Origin: Clostridia bacterium
Lineage (GTDB): Bacteria > Bacillota > Clostridia > Oscillospirales > CAG-272
DNA: 44,749 nucleotides
Assembly (NCBI GenBank): GCA_017463665.1
Contig: JAFTOT010000095.1
Coordinates: 1-44,749, forward strand
Direction of reading: 5' to 3'
The notes under the pieces were generated by a model, which made no database searches, was not told the DNA's origin, and saw only the letters and a program-made list of their open reading frames with translations. Both the position numbers and the translations under genes were made by a program. This document shows, in pieces, positions 1 through 7,954 of the stretch (positions within the stretch are counted from its first letter, which is position 1; each line of letters opens with the position of its first letter).

Positions 1-144
1 AATGATTGGTTAGGAAGTTGTGCTATCGCCGTAGGGGAGGCGTTTCGCCTCCCGCTTGTACAACATCTCGCCGAAGCCTGCGGGAGGGGGGACCCCTCCC
101 CTACAAGATTTGTTTGACCGCCGTTACACACATAAACAATCATT
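1..144. repeat. MITE-like inverted-repeat element, copy B
   Basis: The first 12 bases, AATGATTGGTTA, match the reverse complement of 133-144 at 11 of 12 positions, so the segment is bounded by terminal inverted repeats. Inside, GTAGGGGAGG at 31-40 pairs with 95-104, and a smaller hairpin lies at 35-53. No coding sequence fits. The same terminal repeat bounds the element at 14633-14884. The GTAGGGG/CCCCTAC inner repeat recurs at 24409-24482 and, as a shorter form, at 9087-9121. The element may extend left of the window. Confidence 0.7.
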
Positions 145-228
145 TACTTCTTATGCAGCCTTTACCTTTACCGGCATAATTTTGTACTAATATAAAGGAA
201 GAAAAATTTTTCCACTTGGGAAAACGCA

Positions 229-257
229 TTGACAGTACATAAAAAAAGTAGTATAGT
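229..257 (+). promoter_or_regulatory. sigma-A promoter of the rnf operon
   Basis: TTGACA at 229-234 and TATAGT at 252-257 are separated by 17 bp. The expected start near 264 gives a leader of about 75 nt before rnfC, whose ribosome site AGGAAGGT lies just upstream of ATG 339. Confidence 0.75.
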
Positions 258-338
258 ATAAAGTGCATAATCATGTGCTTAAATAGGATGCGTTTTTTTG
301 ATAAAAAGCATTAAAATTCTGGAAAGGAAGGTCACAAT

Positions 339-1664
339 ATGGCTTTTTCTCTTCATGGCGTGCATGTGCCGCATAGAAAGAAAACTGCCGCGATGCCTGC
401 CGTACGGATGGGCGTGCCGAGTTCGGTAACGCTGCCGATGGTCATGCATATCGGCAAGCCTGCGATCCCGGTCGTCAAAGTCGGCGACCACGTGGATGTC
501 GGAACGCTGATCGCCGAGCAGGACGGCAAGATCTCCTCGCCCATTTACGCAAGCGTATCGGGTAAGGTGAGCAAGATCGGCGACATGCTGCTGTCAAACG
601 GTTCCACCGCTCCCGCTGTTACGATCGAATCGGACGGCGAGATGACGGTGAGTGAAACGGTCGTTCCGCCCACGGTGGAAAACGGTTCCCATCTCATCGA
701 GGCGATCCGCAAGAGCGGTATCGTCGGACTCGGCGGTGCGGGATTCCCAACCTATGTTAAATTTGACGTGGGCGACCCGTCGAAGATCGAGGAACTGATC
801 ATCAACGGCGCCGAGTGTGAGCCGTACATCACCAGCGATACCCGCACGATGATCGATCGTGCGGACGATATGGCATTTGCTCTTCGTGCACTCGAGAAGC
901 ATCTCGGCATCAAAAAGATTTTGATCGGCATTGAAAACAACAAAAAAGAAGCGATTGCGAGCATGCAGAAGCTGGCTGCTGCGGATGAACACGTAAAGGT
1001 CTGCACGCTGCCCGCACTGTATCCGCAGGGCGGTGAAAAGGTGCTGATCTATCACACCACGGGCAAGACCGTGCCCGCGGGCAAGCTGCCGATCGACGTC
1101 GGCTGCGTTGTCTGCAACTGCACTACGCTCGCAGAGATCGGCAGATTTCTGCAGACGGGTATGCCGCTTGTCGAAAAGTGCGTTACGGTAGACGGCGGTG
1201 CGGTCAAGGAGCCGAAAAATGTGATCGTTCCCATCGGCACGGCGCTTTCGGACGTCTTTGACTTCTGCGGCGGCTTTACCGCCGATCCCGAAAAGGTTCT
1301 CTACGGCGGACCGATGATGGGCATTGCCGTGCCCGACATCACGGTTCCTGTGCTCAAGCAGACCAACGCGATCCTTGCCCTTGACAAAAAGGAAGCCGCA
1401 CCCAAAAAGACAACGGCGTGTCTGCGCTGCGGTGCTTGCGCCAACCACTGTCCCTTCCGTCTCGATCCCTGCGCGATCGCTTTTGCGTATAAGAAGCGCG
1501 ATGTGGAGGAGCTGGAGAGACTCGCGGTGGATGTTTGCATGGAATGCGGCAGCTGCGCCTTTAACTGCCCTGCGGGCAGACCGCTGATCGAGAACCACCG
1601 CCTTGCCAAGGCGCTTGTACGCGAGGCGCGCGCCGCGAGAAAAGCAAAGGAGGCGACAAAATAA
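339..1664 (+). CDS. rnfC: Rnf complex subunit RnfC
   Basis: RnfC is the peripheral NADH/flavin/iron-sulfur subunit of the ion-translocating ferredoxin:NAD+ oxidoreductase. The 441-residue protein has an N-terminal RnfC barrel-sandwich region, a glycine-rich segment (GLGGAGFPTYVK, about residues 131-142) typical of the NADH/FMN-binding domain shared with Nqo1, and two C-terminal 4Fe-4S motifs: CLRCGACANHCP and CMECGSCAFNCP. It is the first gene of the rnfCDGEAB operon, and its stop codon overlaps the rnfD start by one base. The start is ATG 339, preceded by a good ribosome site. Length is normal for Firmicute RnfC, which lacks the long C-terminal extension of proteobacterial forms. Confidence 0.97.
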   Translation: MAFSLHGVHVPHRKKTAAMPAVRMGVPSSVTLPMVMHIGKPAIPVVKVGDHVDVGTLIAEQDGKISSPIYASVSGKVSKIGDMLLSNGSTAPAVTIESDGEMTVSETVVPPTVENGSHLIEAIRKSGIVGLGGAGFPTYVKFDVGDPSKIEELIINGAECEPYITSDTRTMIDRADDMAFALRALEKHLGIKKILIGIENNKKEAIASMQKLAAADEHVKVCTLPALYPQGGEKVLIYHTTGKTVPAGKLPIDVGCVVCNCTTLAEIGRFLQTGMPLVEKCVTVDGGAVKEPKNVIVPIGTALSDVFDFCGGFTADPEKVLYGGPMMGIAVPDITVPVLKQTNAILALDKKEAAPKKTTACLRCGACANHCPFRLDPCAIAFAYKKRDVEELERLAVDVCMECGSCAFNCPAGRPLIENHRLAKALVREARAARKAKEATK

Positions 1665-2593
1665 TGGATTCTAAGCTGCATGTTTCTGCGTCCCCGCACA
1701 TTCACAGTGCGCGCACCACACAGAGCGTTATGCTCGATGTGGTTATTGCGCTCGTGCCCGCGGCGGTCGCAGGCGTGATCCTGTTCGGACTTTCGGCACT
1801 GTGGGTGATCGTTTGCTGCGTTGCGGCGGCGGTGCTGTCCGAATTTATCTTCAATTTGATTCTCAAAAAAGAACAGACGGTCGGTGACCTCAGTGCCGTC
1901 GTTACGGGACTTCTGCTCGCACTGAATCTGCCCGCGAATATCCCGCTGTGGCAGGCGGCGGTCGGCTCGGTATTTGCCATCATCGTGGTCAAATGTCTCT
2001 TCGGCGGGCTCGGTCACAACCTTGTGAACCCCGCCATCACCGCGCGCGTGTTCATGCTGGTTGCCTTTGGCTCAATGGCACAGGCGGCATTCCCCGTGGA
2101 TGCGGTCGCAGGTGCAACGCCGCTGGTAGAGCTGGCGGCAGGGAACAGCCCCTCGCTGCTCGATCTTTTCCTCGGCAACACAGGCGGCGCGATCGGCGAG
2201 ACCTGCACATTAGCACTGCTGATCGGCGGTATCTATCTGCTCGTGCGCCGCGTGATCTCCTGGCATCTGCCTGTAGCTTTCATCGGTACGGTATTCCTGT
2301 TTACATTGGCACCGGTCGGCTTTGACTTCACCAGCGCGCTTGCATGGACGCTCTCGGGCGGACTGTTTATCGGCGCGATCTTTATGGCGACCGACTACGT
2401 CACCTCTCCCGCAACGCCGCTCGGCATGTTCGTGTTCGGCGTACTGGCGGGTGTACTTACCGTTGTGATCCGCTTCTATGGCAACTATCCCGAGGGCGTA
2501 TCCTTCGCGATCCTGTTTATGAACATCCTGACGCCCTTTATCGACAAATGGACGGCGCGCAAGCCCTTCGGTACGGGAGGTGTCAAAGCATGA
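1664..2593 (+). CDS. rnfD: Rnf complex subunit RnfD
   Basis: RnfD is an integral-membrane subunit carrying covalently bound FMN and related to NqrB. The 309-residue product is highly hydrophobic with many membrane segments. The AGAT sequence at residues 149-152, in the context DAVAGATPL, matches the position where FMN is attached through a phosphoester to Thr, so Thr152 is the predicted flavinylated residue. ApbE (7955-9025) would be the transferase. The gene overlaps rnfC at its start and rnfG at its end (ATGA overlap), which indicates translational coupling. Confidence 0.96.
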   Translation: MDSKLHVSASPHIHSARTTQSVMLDVVIALVPAAVAGVILFGLSALWVIVCCVAAAVLSEFIFNLILKKEQTVGDLSAVVTGLLLALNLPANIPLWQAAVGSVFAIIVVKCLFGGLGHNLVNPAITARVFMLVAFGSMAQAAFPVDAVAGATPLVELAAGNSPSLLDLFLGNTGGAIGETCTLALLIGGIYLLVRRVISWHLPVAFIGTVFLFTLAPVGFDFTSALAWTLSGGLFIGAIFMATDYVTSPATPLGMFVFGVLAGVLTVVIRFYGNYPEGVSFAILFMNILTPFIDKWTARKPFGTGGVKA

Positions 2594-3762
2594 ATAAGAA
2601 TGTAAAAAACATTGTAGTGCTCACGTCGGTCTGCGCAGTCGTTGCGCTGCTCTTGGCGGTGACAAACTACATCACGGCTCCCATCATTGCAAAGCAGCAG
2701 GAGGCTGCCGCCAATGAGGCATTGCTGGTGGTTATGCCGGGCGGTGAGGACTTCGCTGCGGTAGACCTCTCGGCTTATGCGCTGCCCGCTACGGTCACCG
2801 AGGCGTACAGCGAAAAGAACGGCGGCTATGTATTCAAGCTCACCACGGCGGGCTATTCCTCGGGCATGGTCATCATGTGCGGCGTGGATGCAAGCGGCAA
2901 AGTAACGGGCGCAACCTGCCTTTCCAGCGGCGAAACGCTCGGATATGAAAAGACCTACGGCGACACGGTCGTCGGCGCAACTGCGGACAGCGTGGATGCG
3001 CTCGATACGGTCGGCGGCGCGACCAAGACCACTGCGGCATACCGCGGCGCGGTCAAGGATGCGCTGAACGCGGCGATCATTCTCGGCGGCGGCTCGGTCG
3101 ATATCCGCAGCGAGGAGGAGATCCTTGCCGACAACCTCACCGCGGCGTTACCCGCAGGCGATGGAAAATTCACTTCGGTATTCATTACCGAGGAGCTGAA
3201 CGATATCTCCGCGATCTACGCGGCGGATAACTGCGCAGGCTACGTCTATGTCAGCGGCGAGCATTTCGTCGGTGTGGACAAGGACGGAAACGTCGTTTCC
3301 GAGGTTTCCGAAGAGCTGCGCACCAAGGTTTCCGATGCGGCAAAGATCATGCTGGCATCCACGACCGAAGATATCGACCTCAGCGCGTATGCGGATATGC
3401 CTTCGCAGGTTCTTTCCGCAAAGAAGACTGCAAGCGGCAACTATGTATTCGAGCTGCGTGCAGCGGGCTTTGGCATTAACGGTAGCGCCTACTACAATCC
3501 CTCGGGCGAGTATATCTATATTCGCGTTTTGGCGACTGCGGCGGGCAAGATCATTGCCTGTGAGACGGTTTCGCAGAAGGAGACCGACGGCGTCGGCTCG
3601 GCTTGCGCGAACGCAGACTTCTATACACAGTTCAACGGAAAAGAAGAAAGCAACTATAAGGAGATCGACGCGATCAGCGGCGCGACCGTCACGACAAACG
3701 GCTATAAGACGGCAATTTCCAAGGTGTTTACCGCCGTTAAAATTCTGGAAGGAGAGGCTTGA
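2590..3762 (+). CDS. rnfG: Rnf complex subunit RnfG with two FMN-binding-type domains
   Basis: RnfG is the membrane-anchored extracytoplasmic flavoprotein subunit. The start is ATG 2590, overlapping the rnfD stop; an open frame further upstream lies inside rnfD. The 390-residue protein has one N-terminal membrane anchor (about residues 7-27), then two tandem segments each ending in an FMN-site-like motif. The first is GGAT at residues 142-145 followed by KTT. The second is SGAT at 363-366 followed by VTT. Typical RnfG is about 180-220 residues with one such domain, so this is a duplication. Only the second copy has the canonical S/T-G-A-T, with Thr366 the likely FMN ligand. The first has Gly in place of Ser/Thr and may be poorly flavinylated or unmodified. 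Confidence 0.93.
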   Translation: MNKNVKNIVVLTSVCAVVALLLAVTNYITAPIIAKQQEAAANEALLVVMPGGEDFAAVDLSAYALPATVTEAYSEKNGGYVFKLTTAGYSSGMVIMCGVDASGKVTGATCLSSGETLGYEKTYGDTVVGATADSVDALDTVGGATKTTAAYRGAVKDALNAAIILGGGSVDIRSEEEILADNLTAALPAGDGKFTSVFITEELNDISAIYAADNCAGYVYVSGEHFVGVDKDGNVVSEVSEELRTKVSDAAKIMLASTTEDIDLSAYADMPSQVLSAKKTASGNYVFELRAAGFGINGSAYYNPSGEYIYIRVLATAAGKIIACETVSQKETDGVGSACANADFYTQFNGKEESNYKEIDAISGATVTTNGYKTAISKVFTAVKILEGEA

Positions 3763-3764
3763 GT

Positions 3765-4460
3765 ATGCAAAAGAACAGTAACGCTTCCGTTTTACTCCGA
3801 GGTCTCCTTTTGGAGAACCCGGTTTTCGTCCTGATCCTCGGCACCTGCCCCACGCTCGCCACCACTACAACGGTGATCGGCGCGCTCAGCATGGGACTTG
3901 CGGCAATGGCGGTTCTGATCTGCTCCAACGCGGTCATTTCGCTGCTGCGAAAAGTGATCCCCGACGGTGTGCGCATCCCTTGCTACATCGTCATCATCGC
4001 GGGCTTTGTCACCATGGTGCAGATGTTCGTGCAGGCGTTTTTGCCTGAGATCTATGAGCTGCTCGGCGTGTATCTCGCGCTGATCACGGTCAACTGCATC
4101 ATCCTCGGCCGCGCCGAGATGTTTGCAAGCAAAAATACCGTGGGCAAATCCGTGCTCGACGGCGTGGGCATGGGACTCGGCTTTACGCTGGCTTTGCTTG
4201 CGATGGCGACCGTGCGTGAAGTGCTCGGCAGCGGCTCCTTTGCGGGCATTGCGCTTCCGTTTTTCAGCACGCACACTATTTCGTTCTTTGTGAAGGCTCC
4301 CGGCGGCATGCTGGTCTACGGCGTGATGATCGCCATTGTCACAAAGCTTACCCACGGCAAAGCGCCGAAGAAAAAGAGCTTTGCCTGCGCGGGATGCCCC
4401 TCGGCTGCCATGTGCAATGCTTCGGCATGCGAAACTTCTGCTGTAAAGGAGGACAACTGA
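3765..4460 (+). CDS. rnfE: Rnf complex subunit RnfE
   Basis: RnfE is an integral-membrane subunit paralogous to RnfA that helps form the central membrane core. The ATG at 3765 is preferred over a TTG at 3759 because AAGGAG at 3749-3754 then has normal spacing. The 231-residue product has about six hydrophobic segments, and its core contains the RnfA/E-type NCIILGRAE sequence. The C-terminus carries a charged stretch followed by a cysteine-rich tail with spacing C-x2-C-x6-C-x4-C, beginning in CAGCPSAAMC. That tail could bind metal or an iron-sulfur cluster, but this is inference. Confidence 0.95.
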   Translation: MQKNSNASVLLRGLLLENPVFVLILGTCPTLATTTTVIGALSMGLAAMAVLICSNAVISLLRKVIPDGVRIPCYIVIIAGFVTMVQMFVQAFLPEIYELLGVYLALITVNCIILGRAEMFASKNTVGKSVLDGVGMGLGFTLALLAMATVREVLGSGSFAGIALPFFSTHTISFFVKAPGGMLVYGVMIAIVTKLTHGKAPKKKSFACAGCPSAAMCNASACETSAVKEDN

Positions 4461-4461
4461 G

Positions 4462-5061
4462 ATGGATACATTTAAGAATTTGATCGTGATTCTGATGTCC
4501 TCGGTACTGGTCAATAACTACGTGCTCAGCCGCTTCCTCGGCATCTGCCCGTTCCTCGGCGTTTCCAAGAAGCTCGGACAGGCAACGGGTATGGGCGTTT
4601 CGGTCATCTTTGTCATGCTGATCGCAACGCTTGTGACCTGGCCCATCCAGCACTATGTTCTCGATCCGATGAACCTCGGCTACATGCAGACCATCGTGTT
4701 TATCTTGGTTATCGCGGCGCTCGTACAGTTCGTGGAGATCGTGCTCAAAAAGTTTATGCCCGCGCTCCACAAGAGCCTCGGCGTATACCTGCCGCTGATC
4801 ACCACCAACTGCGCCGTGCTCGGTGTCACCATCAACAATATTACCGACGGCTACAACTTCGTAGAGTCGATCGTCAGCTCGCTCGGCTGCGGTCTCGGCT
4901 TCCTGCTTGCGATGGTTCTGTTCGCGGGCGTGCGTTCGAGACTCGACGAGAGCGACGTGCCCGAGTGCTTCAAGGGGCTGCCCGTCACGCTGATCGCGGC
5001 ATCCTTTGTCTCGCTTGCATTCTTTGGCTTTGCGGGTGTTGTAGACAACCTGTTTGCGTAA
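4462..5061 (+). CDS. rnfA: Rnf complex subunit RnfA
   Basis: RnfA is the second core membrane subunit and pairs with RnfE. The 199-residue protein opens with the family signature VLVNNYVLSRFLGICPFLGVS and contains the conserved TNCAVLGVT segment. Cysteines at these two half-membrane helices in RnfA/RnfE (NqrE/NqrD in Nqr) ligate a membrane-embedded iron-sulfur centre between the subunits. The gene begins one base after the rnfE stop codon. Length and hydrophobic pattern are normal. Confidence 0.97.
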   Translation: MDTFKNLIVILMSSVLVNNYVLSRFLGICPFLGVSKKLGQATGMGVSVIFVMLIATLVTWPIQHYVLDPMNLGYMQTIVFILVIAALVQFVEIVLKKFMPALHKSLGVYLPLITTNCAVLGVTINNITDGYNFVESIVSSLGCGLGFLLAMVLFAGVRSRLDESDVPECFKGLPVTLIAASFVSLAFFGFAGVVDNLFA

Positions 5062-5076
5062 AGGGGGAAGTGCGAT

Positions 5077-5877
5077 ATGATGAGTATTCTAACGGCACTC
5101 CTTGTGGTTGCCGCGGTCGGTCTGATCGCATCGGTTCTGCTCACCCTTGCGGCGCATTTTCTGCATGTGGATGAGGATGAAAAGGCAAAGCTGATCCGCG
5201 AGTGCCTGCCCGGTGCAAACTGCGGCGCCTGCGGCTTTACAGGCTGTGATTCTTACGCAAAAGCACTTGCTGATGGCGATGCAAAGGCAAACCTTTGCGT
5301 TCCCGGCGGTGCGGATACAGCGGGCAAGCTGTCCGAAATTCTCGGCGTTGCAGTCGAGGCGGTCGAGGCGAAGGTCGCTTTCGTGCACTGCAACGGCAAC
5401 TGCGAGGCAGCGCCCCAAAAGATGATCTACGACGGTACGCACTCCTGTAAGACGGCATCCATGCTGTACGGCGGCCCGAACGCTTGCCGCTTTGGCTGTC
5501 TCGGCTGCGGCGACTGTGCCGCTGTCTGTCCCGCGCATGCCTTCTGCATGCAGGACGGCATCGCACACGTAGACAGCCGCGCTTGTATGGGCTGCGGTGC
5601 TTGCGTAAGTGCCTGCCCCAAGCATCTGATCACGCTGGTGCCGAGGGCTGCAAAGACAGTGGTGATGTGCAGCAACACCGAAAAGGGTGCTGTTGCACGC
5701 AAGAACTGCCGAAACGCCTGCATCGGCTGCAAAAAGTGCGAGCTGAATTGCCCCGAAAAGGCGATCACGGTTACGAATAATCTCGCCGCAATTGATTACG
5801 ATAAATGTAACGGCTGCGGTGCATGCGTGGAGCTTTGCCCCATGCACTGCCTGAAAACGGCGGATTTCTCCGCGTAA
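5077..5877 (+). CDS. rnfB: Rnf complex subunit RnfB, polyferredoxin
   Basis: RnfB accepts electrons from reduced ferredoxin. The 266-residue protein has an N-terminal membrane helix (about residues 5-27) and then the RnfB-specific cysteine motif in CLPGANCGACGFTGC. Four further CxxCxxCxxxCP motifs follow: CLGCGDCAAVCP, CMGCGACVSACP, CIGCKKCELNCP and CNGCGACVELCP. This is a typical multi-cluster Firmicute RnfB. It is the last of the six rnf genes; the next open frame begins 14 nt later. ATG 5077 and ATG 5080 are both possible starts behind the GGGGGAAG ribosome site. Confidence 0.97.
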   Translation: MMSILTALLVVAAVGLIASVLLTLAAHFLHVDEDEKAKLIRECLPGANCGACGFTGCDSYAKALADGDAKANLCVPGGADTAGKLSEILGVAVEAVEAKVAFVHCNGNCEAAPQKMIYDGTHSCKTASMLYGGPNACRFGCLGCGDCAAVCPAHAFCMQDGIAHVDSRACMGCGACVSACPKHLITLVPRAAKTVVMCSNTEKGAVARKNCRNACIGCKKCELNCPEKAITVTNNLAAIDYDKCNGCGACVELCPMHCLKTADFSA

Positions 5878-5891
5878 AATTCGGGTAAGAG

Positions 5892-6278
5892 ATGGGAACA
5901 AACGATCGTAAAAAAATTCGCAATGACATCATCCTTGCCGTCGTCCTGCTTGCAGTGGCGGCGGCAGCGATGCTGTTTTGGCATTTCGGCAAAGTCGAGG
6001 GCGACTTCGCCGTGGTGCTGATCGACGGCGTCGAGACCGCGCGCTATGCGCTGGATACCGACACCGAGGTGGTCATCCATACCGACAACGCGGGCGAAAA
6101 CACGCTCGTGATCGCGGGCGGAAAAGCATATGTAGGAGCGGCAAACTGCCCCGACCTTGTTTGCGCGGGGCACCGCGCGATTTCCCGCGTGGGGGAAACC
6201 ATCGTCTGCCTGCCGCATAAACTGGTCATCAAGATCACGGCGGCATCGGACGCGGGCGGCGTGGATATGGCGGCATAA
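5892..6278 (+). CDS. NusG domain II-containing membrane-anchored protein
   Basis: The 128-residue protein has one N-terminal membrane helix (about residues 12-30), then a small beta domain of the NusG-domain-II type. Hallmarks are the Cys-containing NCPDLVC and the closing IVCLPHKLVIKI. Such proteins are commonly encoded beside rnf or apbE genes in Firmicutes, but I know of no established function. It lies 14 nt after rnfB and 19 nt before the Gx-transporter gene, so it is probably cotranscribed with rnf. The ribosome site is weak, which suggests coupling to rnfB translation. Confidence 0.85.
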   Translation: MGTNDRKKIRNDIILAVVLLAVAAAAMLFWHFGKVEGDFAVVLIDGVETARYALDTDTEVVIHTDNAGENTLVIAGGKAYVGAANCPDLVCAGHRAISRVGETIVCLPHKLVIKITAASDAGGVDMAA

Positions 6279-6297
6279 TATAAAGTAGGAGAGGGAC

Positions 6298-6801
6298 ATG
6301 CAAGGAAAAGCCAAAAAACTGACCTTTTTGAGCCTTGCGGCGGCGGTCGCGCTGATTCTCTCCTATGTGGAGGTGCTCCTGCCGCCGATCGTCACGGCAG
6401 TGCCGGGGATAAAGATCGGGCTGCCCAACATTGTGATTATCTTTCTGCTCTACCGCTTCGGCGTAAAGGACGCAGCCGCCGTGTCGGCGGTTCGCCTTGC
6501 GGCGGTAACGCTGCTGTTCGGCAATCCCGTGATGCTCATTTACAGTATCGCGGGCGCGGCACTCAGCCTTGCGCTGATGGCGCTGTGCAAAAAATGCGGA
6601 CTCTTTTCCGCTGTAGGCGTGAGCATCGTCGGCGGCGTTTCGCACAATCTCGGACAGATCCTTGTGGCAATGCTGCTGCTGGAAACGGCGGAGATCGGCT
6701 ATTATATGATCGTTTTGGCGGTCAGCGGTACTGTGGCGGGTATTTTCATCGGTCTTGCCGGTATGGCTGTATTAAAAGCGATGAAAAATGTACGATTCTA
6801 A
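6298..6801 (+). CDS. Gx transporter family membrane protein (often annotated heptaprenyl diphosphate synthase component I)
   Basis: The 167-residue hydrophobic protein has about five membrane segments and the family features VPGIKIGLPNIVIIFLLY near the N-terminus and GVSHNLGQI in the middle. Members resemble the membrane (S) component of ECF-type transporters. The frequent name heptaprenyl diphosphate synthase component I comes from gene neighbourhood and is not well supported. It is the last gene of the rnf transcription unit. Placement after a NusG-II protein and rnf is common in Clostridia, and a role in flavin or quinone precursor uptake is only a guess. Start ATG 6298 follows AGGAGAGGG. 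Confidence 0.82.
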   Translation: MQGKAKKLTFLSLAAAVALILSYVEVLLPPIVTAVPGIKIGLPNIVIIFLLYRFGVKDAAAVSAVRLAAVTLLFGNPVMLIYSIAGAALSLALMALCKKCGLFSAVGVSIVGGVSHNLGQILVAMLLLETAEIGYYMIVLAVSGTVAGIFIGLAGMAVLKAMKNVRF

Positions 6802-6819
6802 GCATTTTGGGTATAATAG

Positions 6820-6848
6820 TTGACAAAGCAGTGCTTTTATGGCATAAT
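6820..6848 (+). promoter_or_regulatory. sigma-A promoter of the lipoprotein gene
   Basis: TTGACA at 6820-6825 and CATAAT at 6843-6848 are separated by 17 bp, about 40 nt upstream of ATG 6897. No intrinsic terminator separates it from the rnf unit, so read-through from rnf is possible. Confidence 0.7.
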
Positions 6849-6896
6849 CTTTTTAGTATGATATCCCCAAAAATTGTAAACAAGGAGAAAATCAAC

Positions 6897-7895
6897 ATGA
6901 AGAAGATCCTTACATTGGCGCTTGCCGCGCTCATGCTGCTGTCGGCGCTGTCGCTGACCGCTTGCGGCAAGGCAGAAGAACTGAAGCTCGGTATGGGCGT
7001 ATACGCTTATATGAGCAAGGCGACCGATGCCGACGGTGATACCAACGGCGAGGGCGAAGTTGTCGCAACCGCGGCGGCTGTTCTGGTTGATGCAAGCGGC
7101 AAGATCCTCAAGTGCGTTATCGACACCGCAGACAACAAGGTTGCATACACCTCCGCGGGTGAGGCTGTTGCAGCAGGTGAGTTCAAGACCAAGTATGAGC
7201 AGGGCGATGCATATGGCATGAAGGCGTATGCAGGTTCCGCGAAAGAGTGGTATGAGCAGGCAGACGCTTTTGCAGCGTTGACCATCGGCAAGACGGTCGC
7301 TGAGGTCAAGGCGCTGGTTGCCGACGGCGGCAAGGGTACCGACGCTGTCATCAGCGCAGGCTGCACCATCGCTGTTACCGATTTTGCGATGGCAGTGGAA
7401 AAGGCAGTAGCAAACGCCGCTGATTCGTCCGCGACCAAGGACGATGCACTGCAGATCGGCGTTGTCACCGCGCAGACCACCAAGAATGCATCCGAAGAAG
7501 CCAACGGTGCAAACGAAGTCGTGACGACCTTTGTTGCAGCGGCTGTTAAGGAAGGCAAGGTTACCGCGCAGACGACCGATGTTCTGGACGTTACGTTCAC
7601 CTTTGATGCAAAGGGTGCTTCCACAGCCGATACCGCTGCCGCACTCACCACCAAGAAAGAGGCGGGTGCTAACTACGGTATGGCAAGCTACGGCGCTGAC
7701 CTCAACGGCGACGGTACCGTGAAGGAGTGGTATGAGCAGGCAGACGCATTCAACACTGCATGCGTTGGCAAGACCTCTGCTGAGATCGCTGCACTGGCAG
7801 TAGATACCGGTTACGGTGTGGAGTCGCTCCAGACCGCAGGCTGCACCATCAACGTCAGCGACCTGGTAAAAGCTGCTGTTAAAGCTGCAAAATAA
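6897..7895 (+). CDS. lipoprotein with two tandem FMN-binding-like repeats
   Basis: The 332-residue protein begins with a lipoprotein signal ending in LTAC, so it is predicted to be anchored outside the membrane. Two copies of one domain follow. Each contains KEWYEQADAF, a GKT-x-AE(V/I) turn, and AGCTI(A/N)V followed by a helix of alternating Ala and Val. The AGCTI segment sits where FMN-binding (PplA/RnfG-type) domains have S/T-G-A-T. The copies are SAGCTIAVTDF and TAGCTINVSDL. It therefore looks like a divergent relative of extracellular flavin-carrying domains, and the adjacent ApbE fits. Covalent FMN is inference. It has its own promoter and is followed by a hairpin at 7907-7934. Coding is Ala-rich and typical of the region. 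Confidence 0.8.
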   Translation: MKKILTLALAALMLLSALSLTACGKAEELKLGMGVYAYMSKATDADGDTNGEGEVVATAAAVLVDASGKILKCVIDTADNKVAYTSAGEAVAAGEFKTKYEQGDAYGMKAYAGSAKEWYEQADAFAALTIGKTVAEVKALVADGGKGTDAVISAGCTIAVTDFAMAVEKAVANAADSSATKDDALQIGVVTAQTTKNASEEANGANEVVTTFVAAAVKEGKVTAQTTDVLDVTFTFDAKGASTADTAAALTTKKEAGANYGMASYGADLNGDGTVKEWYEQADAFNTACVGKTSAEIAALAVDTGYGVESLQTAGCTINVSDLVKAAVKAAK

Positions 7896-7906
7896 TAGTG
7901 TACGCA

Positions 7907-7934
7907 CAAAAGGGTGCCGGATGGCACCCTTTTG
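7907..7934 (+). terminator. intrinsic terminator or attenuator between lipoprotein and apbE
   Basis: A 12-bp perfect stem (7907-7918 with 7923-7934) with a 4-nt loop has T residues in the 3' arm and a weak T-rich tail. It lies between the lipoprotein gene and apbE. It probably trims the transcript so that the lipoprotein is made in excess of the ApbE enzyme. Confidence 0.7.
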
Positions 7935-7954
7935 TTGTAAATGAAAGGCGAAAA

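Noticed and set aside
594..1598. 334-codon minus-strand open frame inside rnfC
   Set aside because: Antisense to rnfC, whose iron-sulfur and nucleotide motifs are unambiguous.
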